A stretch of 27,756 nt of DNA from CAZSVI01 sp964610205 (GCA_964610205.1 CAZSVI010000040.1:1-27756), one strand, 5' to 3'; counted from the stretch's first letter, positions 14,798-23,541 are shown. Notes: a model not told the origin generated them from the sequence alone. Program-made: numbers and translations.

Positions 14798-15857
14798 GAA
14801 GCTTGGGCGTACAAATCTGGATGTATCGGTTATCGGGCTCGGAGGGCTGCAGTTTTCTGTTTTGTCGAATGTGCAGGCTGTCCGGATAATAATGCGTGCG
14901 GGCGAATTGGGCATAAACCTTATTGATGTGGGCAGGGCGTATAAAGGAAGCGAAGAAAAAACCGGTTTCGTTATGCAGAAAAACCGGCGCCGGTTTTATA
15001 TAGCGACAAAAACACCATACAGAAATAAGGAAAAAGCCCTGAAGGATATCGATGCCAGCCTCTGTGCTTTACAGACAGACTATATTGATATCTATCAGCT
15101 TCATCAGATAGACAGTTATGAAGCACTTGATACGGTACTTGCCCCCGGCGGTGCGTTTGAGGCTCTCAGCTTTGCCAGGGAGCAGGGTAAGATACGGTAT
15201 ACCGGTATTACCGGCCATTCGCCTGCTATACTTGCAAAGGCTATTCAAACAGGACAATTTGATGTGGTGCAGGTTCTGTTTAATATAGTGGAAAGAGAGG
15301 CTCTATCTGAACTCATTCCACTTGCTATGGATATGAATATCGGAATACTTGGCATGAAACCTTTTGGAGGAGGGGCTTTCCTGGAAGCTGATAACAAGCT
15401 TCGGAAGGCTTTGGACGGATACGCAGACGCGATTTCGGATACGCTTATACGATTTGTTCTGTCCTCAGAAGTATCTTCGGTATTGGCAGGAGTACATACC
15501 GAAAAGGAGCTTGAACAGAATGCCGCTGTCGGAGACCCGCTTAAGCTGTTTTCCGCTTCGGAAACCGCCGAAATTCTGAAGGCCGTTGACCTTTCAGTTG
15601 AACACAATGAAGTGTTTTGTCACAGGTGCGGGTACTGTGTATGCTGCCCGAGACGTATAGACATACCGTTAATCATCAGACTGGATGAATACTACAACAA
15701 ATATGAAAGCAAAGCGTGGCCTGTGAAGACCTACCAAAGTATTCCGGATAATGCGGCCAAGTGTATTCAGTGCGGTCTTTGCGAAGAAAAGTGTCCGTTC
15801 CATCTTCCCATAAGGGATATGTTAAGAAATGCGCATAAACGGCTGACATCAGGTTAA
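14787..15857 (+). CDS. Aldo/keto reductase with C-terminal 2x[4Fe-4S] ferredoxin domain
   Basis: A 356-residue protein. Residues 1-270 are an aldo/keto reductase TIM barrel (MQYRKLGRTNLDVSVIGLGG), with likely catalytic Asp and Tyr in LIDVGRAYKGSE, Lys in IATKTP and His in IYQLHQID. Residues about 275-350 carry two iron-sulfur motifs: CHRCGYCVCCP (C-x2-C-x2-C-x2-C) and CIQCGLCEEKCP. Proteins of this layout are common in Clostridia and are thought to pass electrons between NAD(P)H or ferredoxin and a substrate or partner. Its ATG lies inside the end of the preceding radical SAM gene, with AAAGGAG upstream. In this operon it may reduce an intermediate on the peptide or feed electrons to the radical SAM enzymes; both are inference. 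Confidence 0.88.
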   Translation: MQYRKLGRTNLDVSVIGLGGLQFSVLSNVQAVRIIMRAGELGINLIDVGRAYKGSEEKTGFVMQKNRRRFYIATKTPYRNKEKALKDIDASLCALQTDYIDIYQLHQIDSYEALDTVLAPGGAFEALSFAREQGKIRYTGITGHSPAILAKAIQTGQFDVVQVLFNIVEREALSELIPLAMDMNIGILGMKPFGGGAFLEADNKLRKALDGYADAISDTLIRFVLSSEVSSVLAGVHTEKELEQNAAVGDPLKLFSASETAEILKAVDLSVEHNEVFCHRCGYCVCCPRRIDIPLIIRLDEYYNKYESKAWPVKTYQSIPDNAAKCIQCGLCEEKCPFHLPIRDMLRNAHKRLTSG

Positions 15858-15883
15858 TCACAGATTGTTAAGGAGGTGCAGGA

Positions 15884-17707
15884 ATGAACGGCAGCATGTT
15901 TAGTATGAGATATAAGGACTGTGATCCGCTGCAGACAGTTACCAGAATAAGAAACATATTATCAGAGCTTAATATATTGACAACCGAAGAGTGGAAGCAG
16001 GACATTGAAGGGTATTATTCATTGAACTTATCTGTAATAGGAGCCAATATATTTTCAAATGGCAAAGGTACTTCCTATGAGTATGCAATGGCAAGCGCAT
16101 ATGGAGAATTTATGGAAAGGCTTCAAAATCTCCTTGTGGTGAAATCACACAGGGGAATGCGAAGCGAAGCGTTAAGATATAAAGGCTTTATTCATGCACC
16201 TGATGAAAAACATATAGGTATAGACGATATTTTAAAAAACCGTGAAAAATGGTTGGAGGTATTTACCTTTGAAGCGGCGGATGAAGAAGAAAAAAGAATG
16301 ATTCTTGAGAAATGGAAGACTGCCGATTATTACAGCGGGATATCGGACTTTATCGCTCTTCCTTATCTCAATACAAATGGCGGCAGTATACATCATATAC
16401 CGGTAATCATGCTTCTGGCAAGGTATGGTTCAAATGGGATGTGCGCCGGAAATACAGCGGAAGAAGCCCTTGTGCAGGGGATTTCCGAGACCATTGAAAG
16501 ATATGTGAATTACCGGATTGTAAAGGACAGGATTACGCCTCCAACTGTTCCTGACAAATACATTATTGAAAACTGCCCTTTTCTCTACAACATGATTCAA
16601 AGGCTTGAAAATAAAGGGGATTTTAAGGTGATTATCAAAGATTGTTCGCTTGGACAGGGATTTCCGGTTGTCGGAGCGGTCATCCTCAGTAAAAGGCAAC
16701 AATCCTATTTTATTAAATTCGGTGCGCACCCTGTATTCGAAATAGCGCTGGAAAGATGCCTGACGGAATTACTGCAGGGTAAAGAATTAAATAATTTGAA
16801 TTGGATGAGTAATTTTTCGTATATGAATAATGAAACAGAAACATTCAAAAATGTTATGGATATATTTGTTGATGGTAGAGGATATTATCCGCTTGAGTTT
16901 TTCAGTGAAAATTACAGCTACGGGTTTTCTGAATTTGAATACACCGGAAGCTGCTGCAACAAGGATATGCTTTCATACCTGCTGGGTTTGGTGAAAAAGA
17001 AAGGATATGATGTCCTTATAAGGGATGTATCCTTTCTGGATTTTCCGAGTTTTCATGTAGTTATCCCTTTTTTCAGTGAGATGAATGACTCCAATCATGA
17101 GATAATCAACAGACTGGCTGGAAGAAGAAAGGCCGCCCGTACGCTGTCGGGTCTGGAAAAAGCAGACAGGACGGAACTGCAGCAGGTTATAGACTTTATG
17201 TATGAAAACGACTACAGTCCGTTTGATTCAATAGTCAAGGCACTGCATTTATCTCTCGGGTCCGGCTTTGCCTGGAATAATATCAAGAGAGACTTATTTA
17301 TTTGCTCCGCATATTACAAGATTGGCGACTATAAGAAAGCTTACAAGGCAATGGACAGCTTTCTGCGGGAAATGGTACTGGAACCCGGCAGTAAAAGCTT
17401 TGAATATTACAGATGCATAAGAGATCACATCGGTGCGCGTGCAGATGGAGTTCATGATGAAAGCTGGATTTCCGGGATATTGAAGAAATTTTATCATGAA
17501 CAAACTGTTGATAAAGTTATTTCCGACATGAGAGAACCTGAGCGTATTTTTAGAAACTGTTCAGGATTAGAGTGCTTTGAGTGCAGTAAATGTTTTTTCA
17601 CTAAATTCTGCGTTTATGACTCAATGGAAAGAATCTACCTGAAGCTTAAGCAAAAATATGCGGAAAATCCGATAGACCAGAAAAAACTGGTATCTTTGTA
17701 CCAATAG
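15884..17707 (+). CDS. YcaO-domain peptide-modifying protein
   Basis: A 607-residue YcaO protein. YcaO enzymes use ATP to activate backbone amides and make azolines, thioamides or amidines. ATP/Mg motifs are visible: KGTSYEYAMASAYGEFMERL in the first 90 residues and AEEALVQGISETIERYV near residue 200. The catalytic domain fills about residues 1-420. It is followed by a helical part that looks TPR-like (SAYYKIGDYKKAYKAMDSF) and a C-terminal Cys cluster, ECFECSKCFFTKFCVYD. The C-terminus lacks the proline-rich PxPxP end of azoline-forming YcaO proteins. No E1-like/ocin-ThiF partner, TfuA or dehydrogenase gene of the usual kind is present. The chemistry is therefore open. AAGGAGG precedes the ATG at 15884. 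Confidence 0.9.
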   Translation: MNGSMFSMRYKDCDPLQTVTRIRNILSELNILTTEEWKQDIEGYYSLNLSVIGANIFSNGKGTSYEYAMASAYGEFMERLQNLLVVKSHRGMRSEALRYKGFIHAPDEKHIGIDDILKNREKWLEVFTFEAADEEEKRMILEKWKTADYYSGISDFIALPYLNTNGGSIHHIPVIMLLARYGSNGMCAGNTAEEALVQGISETIERYVNYRIVKDRITPPTVPDKYIIENCPFLYNMIQRLENKGDFKVIIKDCSLGQGFPVVGAVILSKRQQSYFIKFGAHPVFEIALERCLTELLQGKELNNLNWMSNFSYMNNETETFKNVMDIFVDGRGYYPLEFFSENYSYGFSEFEYTGSCCNKDMLSYLLGLVKKKGYDVLIRDVSFLDFPSFHVVIPFFSEMNDSNHEIINRLAGRRKAARTLSGLEKADRTELQQVIDFMYENDYSPFDSIVKALHLSLGSGFAWNNIKRDLFICSAYYKIGDYKKAYKAMDSFLREMVLEPGSKSFEYYRCIRDHIGARADGVHDESWISGILKKFYHEQTVDKVISDMREPERIFRNCSGLECFECSKCFFTKFCVYDSMERIYLKLKQKYAENPIDQKKLVSLYQ

Positions 17708-17722
17708 ATTGGAGGAATGGAT

Positions 17723-19069
17723 ATGAAAGCATCTCGGTACAATTTCTTTATTGAAGAGGAAACCGGAGAAATTCTTGCATACAATGCTCTTACAGGCGCT
17801 TTTGCATGTATTGACAGAGAGCTTTACGAACTGTTTCTTAAGGCTTGCACAGATCTGGATATAGCAGGTCAATATCATATTGATGCTGAAAATGAAATGA
17901 AGCTGCCGGAGAAACTCAGGTGTTTTTATGATGGCGGCTTTTTTATAGAAGATGGTACGGATGAATTTAACATATTAAAGAACAGACAGTATCAGAGAAG
18001 GTTTATGCAGAACTACTTGTTGACTATGACCATTGCTCCTACTATGGACTGTAATTTTGACTGCATATATTGTTATGAGGATAAAAACCGCGTAAAAAAA
18101 TATATGGACAGGCATACGGCTGATTATATCATAAAGTACATTGACGGATACTTTACAAACGGAGGCATACTTAACATAGCATGGTTTGGAGGGGAACCGA
18201 CCCTTGCGCCGGATATAATGTATTATATTTCGGATGCGGTAAAAGATATTGCCGCCCAAAAGCGGATAGATTATACCTCGCGTATTGTAACAAATGGGTA
18301 TCTGTTGGATAAAAAGACCGCACTGGTACTATGCGACAGGGGTATAAGAGATGCATGCATAACAATTGACGGTTGTTCCGGGGCTCATAACGAAAGAAGA
18401 TATTTAAAAAACAGGGAAGGCACTTTTAATACTATTATTGAGAATATCAGGTGTATTTGCGATATTATGAATGTAAATATTGTATTTAATACTGATAAGG
18501 ACAATATAACAGAATATGAAGGACTGCTTGATATCTTTGAGGACTGCGGAGTTGCCGGAAAAATAAAAATAGGGATAGTCATGACAGAGGCATACAGGTA
18601 TTCATGTGATACAGTGAAGAGAAGGGCACTATCTACCCGCGAATTTTCTGAAGTTTACAGAAAACTGGCAAAGCTGACTGTTAAACGGAACTTTAAAATG
18701 GATTTGTTCCCTCCGGCGAACAGGTCGGCTTGTTCCGCCGTTGTCGGGAATAATCTTGTTGTCGGTCCGGGGGGAGAATTGCACAAGTGCTTGAATACAT
18801 TGGGGAGAGATAGTGAAATATATGGCAACATATGCAGCGTTGATGAGCAGAACTCAAGAATGACTATGTGGATGGAATATTCTCCTGTTGAAAATGACAA
18901 ATGCAGAAGCTGCAGGATCGCACCCATATGTATGGGGGGGTGTTCACGCAATGCCCTTATAGAAGAAGCCGCGCCTGTTAATACCGAGGGGTGCTGTATG
19001 CAATTCAAATACAATCTTGAACCGCTTTTAAAACTAAAATATTTACAGCATAATCTATTGAAAGGTTAG
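17723..19069 (+). CDS. Radical SAM/SPASM peptide maturase 3
   Basis: A 448-residue third paralogue. The N-terminus MKASRYNFFIEEETGEILAY matches those of maturases 1 and 2. SAM cluster Cys110, Cys114 and Cys117 (MDCNFDCIYCYE) is followed by WFGGEPT. The SPASM part has CRSCRIAPICMGGC and a late CC pair. The ATG at 17723 is preferred to the one at 17717 because GGAGG lies 7 bases before it and only one base before the other; it also gives the shared MKAS start. It resembles maturase 1 more than maturase 2 (DCNF(N/D)CIYCYE, WFGGEP, C-x3-C SPASM end). The gap to the transporter is 5 bases. Confidence 0.92.
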   Translation: MKASRYNFFIEEETGEILAYNALTGAFACIDRELYELFLKACTDLDIAGQYHIDAENEMKLPEKLRCFYDGGFFIEDGTDEFNILKNRQYQRRFMQNYLLTMTIAPTMDCNFDCIYCYEDKNRVKKYMDRHTADYIIKYIDGYFTNGGILNIAWFGGEPTLAPDIMYYISDAVKDIAAQKRIDYTSRIVTNGYLLDKKTALVLCDRGIRDACITIDGCSGAHNERRYLKNREGTFNTIIENIRCICDIMNVNIVFNTDKDNITEYEGLLDIFEDCGVAGKIKIGIVMTEAYRYSCDTVKRRALSTREFSEVYRKLAKLTVKRNFKMDLFPPANRSACSAVVGNNLVVGPGGELHKCLNTLGRDSEIYGNICSVDEQNSRMTMWMEYSPVENDKCRSCRIAPICMGGCSRNALIEEAAPVNTEGCCMQFKYNLEPLLKLKYLQHNLLKG

Positions 19070-19074
19070 TATAT

Positions 19075-20910
19075 ATGACAATGATACGGAAGGATATTCT
19101 AAAAAATGCATATTCTAAACTAAAAAGCTTTATTAATATATTTGTTTTTTCCTTTTCGGTTTCATGGAACGCTTCAAAGGGTCTGTTGATAGCGCGAAGC
19201 GGAATCATCATCTTCAATACCCTTACGCCCTTTGTCGGAATTTATATCGGTAAGGAAATAATAAATCTTTTTATAGTATGCCTGACTAACAGCATTGGTA
19301 TAGAAGAATGCACACGGAAACTCATAACATTCATAGGAATATTGCTGATTATACAACTCCTGGAGGGAGTGCTGCAGCAGATACAGGAGTACTGCGGCAA
19401 TTTACATATGGGCATAATCAGCCGGCATATCAATCTGCAGATAGCGAAAAAGGCAGCTTCATTGGATATTTCCTATTTTGATTCATCAAAGTTTTACGAC
19501 GAATTGACCAATGCCAGAAGAGATTCTGCAGCGCTGCAAACATTTACATGGCTTGCGATTGATTTTATACGAGGCATTGTGCAATTTGCCGTGTCGGTTG
19601 CCATACTAAGCAGGCTTAACGTACTGTTTACCGTGATCCTGGTAGTCACGGCAATTCCTTCAATTATAGTGGGAAGAAGGTTTGCGGCAAGGCTTTATCA
19701 TTTTCAGAGAAGCAGAGCTCCGGAAGAAAGAAAAATGGAGTATATTCTTGGCATACTCACAGGCAGGATATTTGCAAAGGATGTAAGGTTATACAGCTTT
19801 CATGATCATATGATATCCCGGTACGATAGCCTGTGGCAAAAATGGTTCAGTGAAAAACGGAGCCTTTCGAAGAAAAAATGCAAATGTATTTCACTTTTAT
19901 CTGTTATACCGGAGATGTCTGTCGCAGGCATGATGCTTTTTATCGGCTATAAAATATTTTTAGGTCAATTGACCATAGGAGATTATACCTTATACAGCGG
20001 AATAATAAATCAGATGACCGGAAGTATTGGTTTAATCATCAACCTTTTCACTCAAATGTATGAAAATGATATAAAACTTGAAAAGTATAAAGTATTTTTG
20101 CAATGGGAAAACAGGCTTGCCCAAAATGGTGATCTGGAGCCTTTGATGCCTTTGCGGATAGAATTTGTGGATGTTTCATTCAAATATCCCGGTACCGGGG
20201 AGTATGTGCTTAATAAGTTGAATTTTAAAATAAATGAAGGTGAAAAAATAGCTTTCGCCGGTTTGAACGGTTCCGGAAAATCAACGATAATAAAGCTGAT
20301 TCTGCGGTTATACGACCCTGACAAAGGAGCGATAATGTTTAACGGCAGGGACGCGAGAGAGTATGATGTGAATAAATTGAGAAAGTGCTTCAGTGTACTG
20401 TTCCAGGATTATGCCAATTATGCTTTCACGATACGGGAAAATATTTCTCTTGCTGATATAGAGCATATTGATAATGACCCGAAAATATTCAATGCATGTC
20501 TGAATAGTGAAGCCTACGATATAGTTCAGAGATTTGAAAAGGGTCTTGATACATACCTTACAAGGCAATTTGAAATGGATGGAAAAGAGCTGTCGGGCGG
20601 GGAATGGCAAAAGATAGCGCTAGCGCGCGCATTTTTCAGAGAGGGAGGAATAATAATACTTGATGAACCTTCGGCATCCCTTGATCCGGAATCGGAATAC
20701 AGAATATTCAAAAAATATGCCGATTTATGTAAAGATAGAGGCACGATTTTCATTTCACATCGATTATCCAATGTGACTATGGCCGACAGAATTATTGTCC
20801 TTGATAAAGGAAGTGTTCTTGAAACCGGTACACACGAGGAGCTTTTAAAAAAATCGGGGAAATATGCTTATCTTTTCAACCTTCAGGCCGAAAAATACAG
20901 GGCCGGATAA
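19075..20910 (+). CDS. ABC transporter, fused membrane and ATPase domains (peptide exporter candidate)
   Basis: A 611-residue half-transporter of the bacteriocin/multidrug exporter type. About residues 30-330 hold the transmembrane domain. The ATPase domain has Walker A GLNGSGKST (396-404), signature LSGGEWQ (506-512), Walker B IIILDEPS (Asp530, Glu531) and the H-loop FISHRLSN. There is no N-terminal C39 peptidase domain: the sequence enters the first membrane helix within about 45 residues. It probably exports the mature or still leader-bearing peptide as a homodimer. It is the last gene of the operon, 5 bases after maturase 3. The 53 bases between it and the convergent rqcH gene show no clear terminator. 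Confidence 0.92.
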   Translation: MTMIRKDILKNAYSKLKSFINIFVFSFSVSWNASKGLLIARSGIIIFNTLTPFVGIYIGKEIINLFIVCLTNSIGIEECTRKLITFIGILLIIQLLEGVLQQIQEYCGNLHMGIISRHINLQIAKKAASLDISYFDSSKFYDELTNARRDSAALQTFTWLAIDFIRGIVQFAVSVAILSRLNVLFTVILVVTAIPSIIVGRRFAARLYHFQRSRAPEERKMEYILGILTGRIFAKDVRLYSFHDHMISRYDSLWQKWFSEKRSLSKKKCKCISLLSVIPEMSVAGMMLFIGYKIFLGQLTIGDYTLYSGIINQMTGSIGLIINLFTQMYENDIKLEKYKVFLQWENRLAQNGDLEPLMPLRIEFVDVSFKYPGTGEYVLNKLNFKINEGEKIAFAGLNGSGKSTIIKLILRLYDPDKGAIMFNGRDAREYDVNKLRKCFSVLFQDYANYAFTIRENISLADIEHIDNDPKIFNACLNSEAYDIVQRFEKGLDTYLTRQFEMDGKELSGGEWQKIALARAFFREGGIIILDEPSASLDPESEYRIFKKYADLCKDRGTIFISHRLSNVTMADRIIVLDKGSVLETGTHEELLKKSGKYAYLFNLQAEKYRAG

Positions 20911-20963
20911 GTGAAACCAAGCGCTTTAGTGTCCGTATTTTGTCAAGCATAACACGCAAGCAC

Positions 20964-22697
20964 TTATTGAATATTGCCGGGGTTTTTGGGATCCACGATA
21001 ATGGTATTGTATTGAACGTAAATAACCATCCCTGGTTTTGATCCGGAAGGTTTTTTAACATTCTTCACACGGGTATAGTCTACTTCAACCTTTGAGGAAA
21101 ATCGTGCTTTACTGAACCATGCGGCAAGGTTTGCGGCTTCCAGGAGAGATGTATCAGGAATCGGCTCAGGAATGCGGGCAATTACATGGGAGCCGGGGAT
21201 ATTTTTTGTATGAAGCCACATATCGCCGGATTTTGCGTGCTTTAATGTCAATTCGTCATTTTGTAGATTATTCCTACCTACCCATACCTGATATCCCTCT
21301 GTTGTTATAAAACTGTACGGAGATGAGCTAATCGTTTTTTTCCGTCTGCTATTGGTTTTATGAACATAACCCTGACTGCGAAGCTCTTCACGGATTTCTT
21401 CTATGCTGTCGGTTGTATTGGCTTCCTCAAGATTGTACATGACATTTTCAAGGTAATCTAATTCTTTCCGGGAGAGTTTTAATTGTTCTTCGGCAAAAGT
21501 GCGTGCGGTTTTTGCCTTGTTGTACTTTCTGAAATACCGTTGCGCGTTTTCCTGAGGTGTAAGGTTTTCGTCCAAAGATATTTCCAGGCAGGATTCACAC
21601 GGATCGTAATAATTAAGAAGGCAGCAGCGTTTCATCCCTTTTGACAGGGCATGTATATTGGCTGTAATCAATTCTCCGTATAAGCGGTAATTTTTCATGG
21701 AAGAGGATTCCTCAATTGTCTGGACATGAATTTGAATTTTCTTTTCACAACGTTCAATATTCTGTCGTATAACTCGGATTAGATCTGTACTTTTATTCTT
21801 AATGAATTCCTTGGCTTCTCTTGAACGGAAATAAAAATCAACCGCCTTGCTTATGCTTTCAAAATACCTGACGGAATTGTGCTGAGTAAGACTTATAGCA
21901 TGAAAATCCACAGTCTGGTTTGATATGGTATCCATTACAACACAGGGGTTATATTCAGCGTGATTCCATGAATCCGCCATATTCTGCAGAATAGTAATCA
22001 AAGAAACAAGTTTTGAATGCTCCAGCATCTTTGGAGAAAGATCCGGTTCCACTCCTGCGCGCATACATATTTCCCGGCATAAAACCGGACTGAAACCGGT
22101 AATACCGGACAACAGTGTTTTTGCTATGGGACGCTCATCCTTATCCAGGGAATAGATAAAATTTTCGATATTCAATTCGGCAGGACTTGTTTTATTTTGG
22201 GAAGGAGGCGCTGCATATGGTCTTGCGGGCATAATTTCCCTTACACGGTTTATATCGTGATCCACATGCTTCATTGCATCAATTATTATGCCTCCCGGGT
22301 TAAGAAGAATAATATTGCTGTGACGCCCCATTATTTCAATAATGAGTTTTTTCACATTTCTGTCTCCTAATTCGTCAACGGCTTCAACAAAAATATCCAA
22401 AATTCTTTCGTAATTGTGGAATTCAATGCTTAATATTGTGCCTCCGCATAAGTGTTTTCTTAACAGCATGCAAAACATGGGAGGGGAGGCCGGGTTTTCA
22501 TATTCCATATCTGTTAAATGAATTCTTGCGGAATTGGCGTTGCAGCTTAAAAGGAGCTTTTCATTCCGGCTTTTCGAACGGATATGTATAACCAGGGTAT
22601 CCCGTTGGGGCTGGTAGATTTTATTAATGCGCCCGCCTGCTATGGTACTGTTTAATTCATCTGCAACGGCTTTTGTTACAATTCCGTCAAAGGGCAT
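20964..22697 (-). CDS. rqcH: Rqc2-type ribosome quality control protein (NFACT family)
   Basis: A 577-residue RqcH/FbpA-like protein. Bacterial RqcH binds stalled 50S subunits and adds C-terminal alanine tails to stuck nascent chains. The N-terminal NFACT-N domain begins MPFDGIVTKAVADELN and keeps the Asp-Arg pair in DELGDRNVKKLIIEIMGRHSN that recruits Ala-tRNA in characterised members. A long helical middle part (about residues 270-450) and the C-terminal NFACT-R domain with MWLHTKNIPGSHVIAR follow. The start at 22697 is used because GGGAAGTG lies just upstream on the minus strand and MPFDG is the family N-terminus; a further 11 residues are possible but unlikely. It is convergent with the RiPP operon. 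Confidence 0.95.
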   Translation of the reverse strand: MPFDGIVTKAVADELNSTIAGGRINKIYQPQRDTLVIHIRSKSRNEKLLLSCNANSARIHLTDMEYENPASPPMFCMLLRKHLCGGTILSIEFHNYERILDIFVEAVDELGDRNVKKLIIEIMGRHSNIILLNPGGIIIDAMKHVDHDINRVREIMPARPYAAPPSQNKTSPAELNIENFIYSLDKDERPIAKTLLSGITGFSPVLCREICMRAGVEPDLSPKMLEHSKLVSLITILQNMADSWNHAEYNPCVVMDTISNQTVDFHAISLTQHNSVRYFESISKAVDFYFRSREAKEFIKNKSTDLIRVIRQNIERCEKKIQIHVQTIEESSSMKNYRLYGELITANIHALSKGMKRCCLLNYYDPCESCLEISLDENLTPQENAQRYFRKYNKAKTARTFAEEQLKLSRKELDYLENVMYNLEEANTTDSIEEIREELRSQGYVHKTNSRRKKTISSSPYSFITTEGYQVWVGRNNLQNDELTLKHAKSGDMWLHTKNIPGSHVIARIPEPIPDTSLLEAANLAAWFSKARFSSKVEVDYTRVKNVKKPSGSKPGMVIYVQYNTIIVDPKNPGNIQ

Positions 22698-22813
22698 GTA
22701 TATCACTTCCCTAATAATAATTTCAGGCATTTTTCTATTTTATCATACATAACTCAACTTTCCCAGTCTAATTATTGGACTGAACACGGAAAACGCATGA
22801 ATGTTTTTCTCTC

Positions 22814-23023
22814 TTAAGAACTCCAAACGTCTTCCAAATATTTAAGATTGAAGGAAGCTCTAAAGCGTTTTTTCTTTATGCTTTTCTTCAACTTCTTTAA
22901 TTGCTCCAACAAAATATCAATATAATTCCTGAGGCAAGGACTATAACAATTAGCTGGGATGAAGACTTTAGAAATCTCCGCAAAATTATTTCGCAAATCG
23001 GATACAGGTCTTATAGTGTTCAT
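22814..23023 (-). pseudogene. Remnant of a Phd/YefM-family antitoxin
   Basis: On the minus strand the reading frame starts MNTIRPVSDLRNNFAEISKV, which is the standard N-terminus of Phd/YefM antitoxins. After this the family sequence (a VFLTKNGYGDMVV-like stretch) is lost and replaced by unrelated residues. In another frame AIKEVEEKHKEKTL resembles an antitoxin C-terminus. This points to an internal deletion plus frameshift. No partner RelE/Doc-type toxin is visible nearby. The 22731-23500 stretch contains no intact gene. Confidence 0.6.
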
Positions 23024-23290
23024 GACAACGCCTCTTCAGGAATCCTTTATCGAATCGATAGAATCTTGAGCATTAGGAAATTAATATCATCTTCAGGAAG
23101 TATGTGTGTTATATGTTATGTAAAGTAATTTTCAAAACAAATCAGGTGTGAGGTTAACCGAGTGACCCGAAAATAATAGGAAGATTTGATGGGTGAGAGT
23201 ATATATTGATTAGGTAGTCAATATAAGTTATGATAAAGAAAAGTAAAGCTTGATGTTATGGTCAAACTGTAAGCAAAGGAGGAAAGGCAA

Positions 23291-23443
23291 TTGAATGTAG
23301 TGCTGCCTATCTCCTTTATAACCGACGGGACATTACTATTTAACGGGTTATAAATATTTCCGTTCAGGAAGCTGCAAAATAATGGGTATTTCCGAGCGAC
23401 ACATTCAGAAGTTATGTGCTTTATACAGGAGGTATTTGGCGTA
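23291..23443 (+). pseudogene. Helix-turn-helix (excisionase/HTH_17-like) remnant
   Basis: An AAAGGAGG ribosome site precedes TTG at 23291. Bases 23350-23379 read INISVQEAAK; after an A-run at 23376-23379 the frame shifts and continues IMGISERHIQKLC. One added A in that run would join the halves into a typical MerR/excisionase-like recognition helix. Earlier sequence is in a third frame. The assignment rests on this short motif only. Confidence 0.35.
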
Positions 23444-23494
23444 ACTGTTTACTGGGATGAACATACCCGGACGGTTAACATTGCCGGAAATTGA
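23414..23494 (+). pseudogene. C-terminal scrap of a copper-amine-oxidase-like (stalk) domain
   Basis: A 26-codon frame ends FIQEVFGVTVYWDEHTRTVN and IAGN before TGA at 23492. This is the usual end of the copper amine oxidase N-terminal-like repeat found on Clostridial cell-surface proteins (RF(V/I)AExxGxxVxWDxxTxTVxI). The rest of such a protein is absent, and the piece overlaps the previous remnant in another frame, so a deletion junction lies near 23410-23440. Confidence 0.45.
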
Positions 23495-23541
23495 GGGAAG
23501 TCAAGGAGACATTCTGTTTGACTCCATGCGAAAGGATGACG

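Noticed and set aside
9871..20910. Lanthipeptide, lasso peptide or simple sactipeptide cluster
   Set aside because: No LanB/C/M, no lasso cyclase or B1/B2 proteins, and too many different enzymes for a standard sactipeptide operon.
22901..23128. Plus-strand 75-codon frame whose middle looks like a heavy-metal-associated domain (ITISWDEDFRNLRKIISQIGYR)
   Set aside because: The same bases read on the minus strand give the clear Phd/YefM start MNTIRPVSDLRNNFAEISKV with an ATG. The metal-domain resemblance is a chance antisense effect; the CxxC metal motif is also missing.
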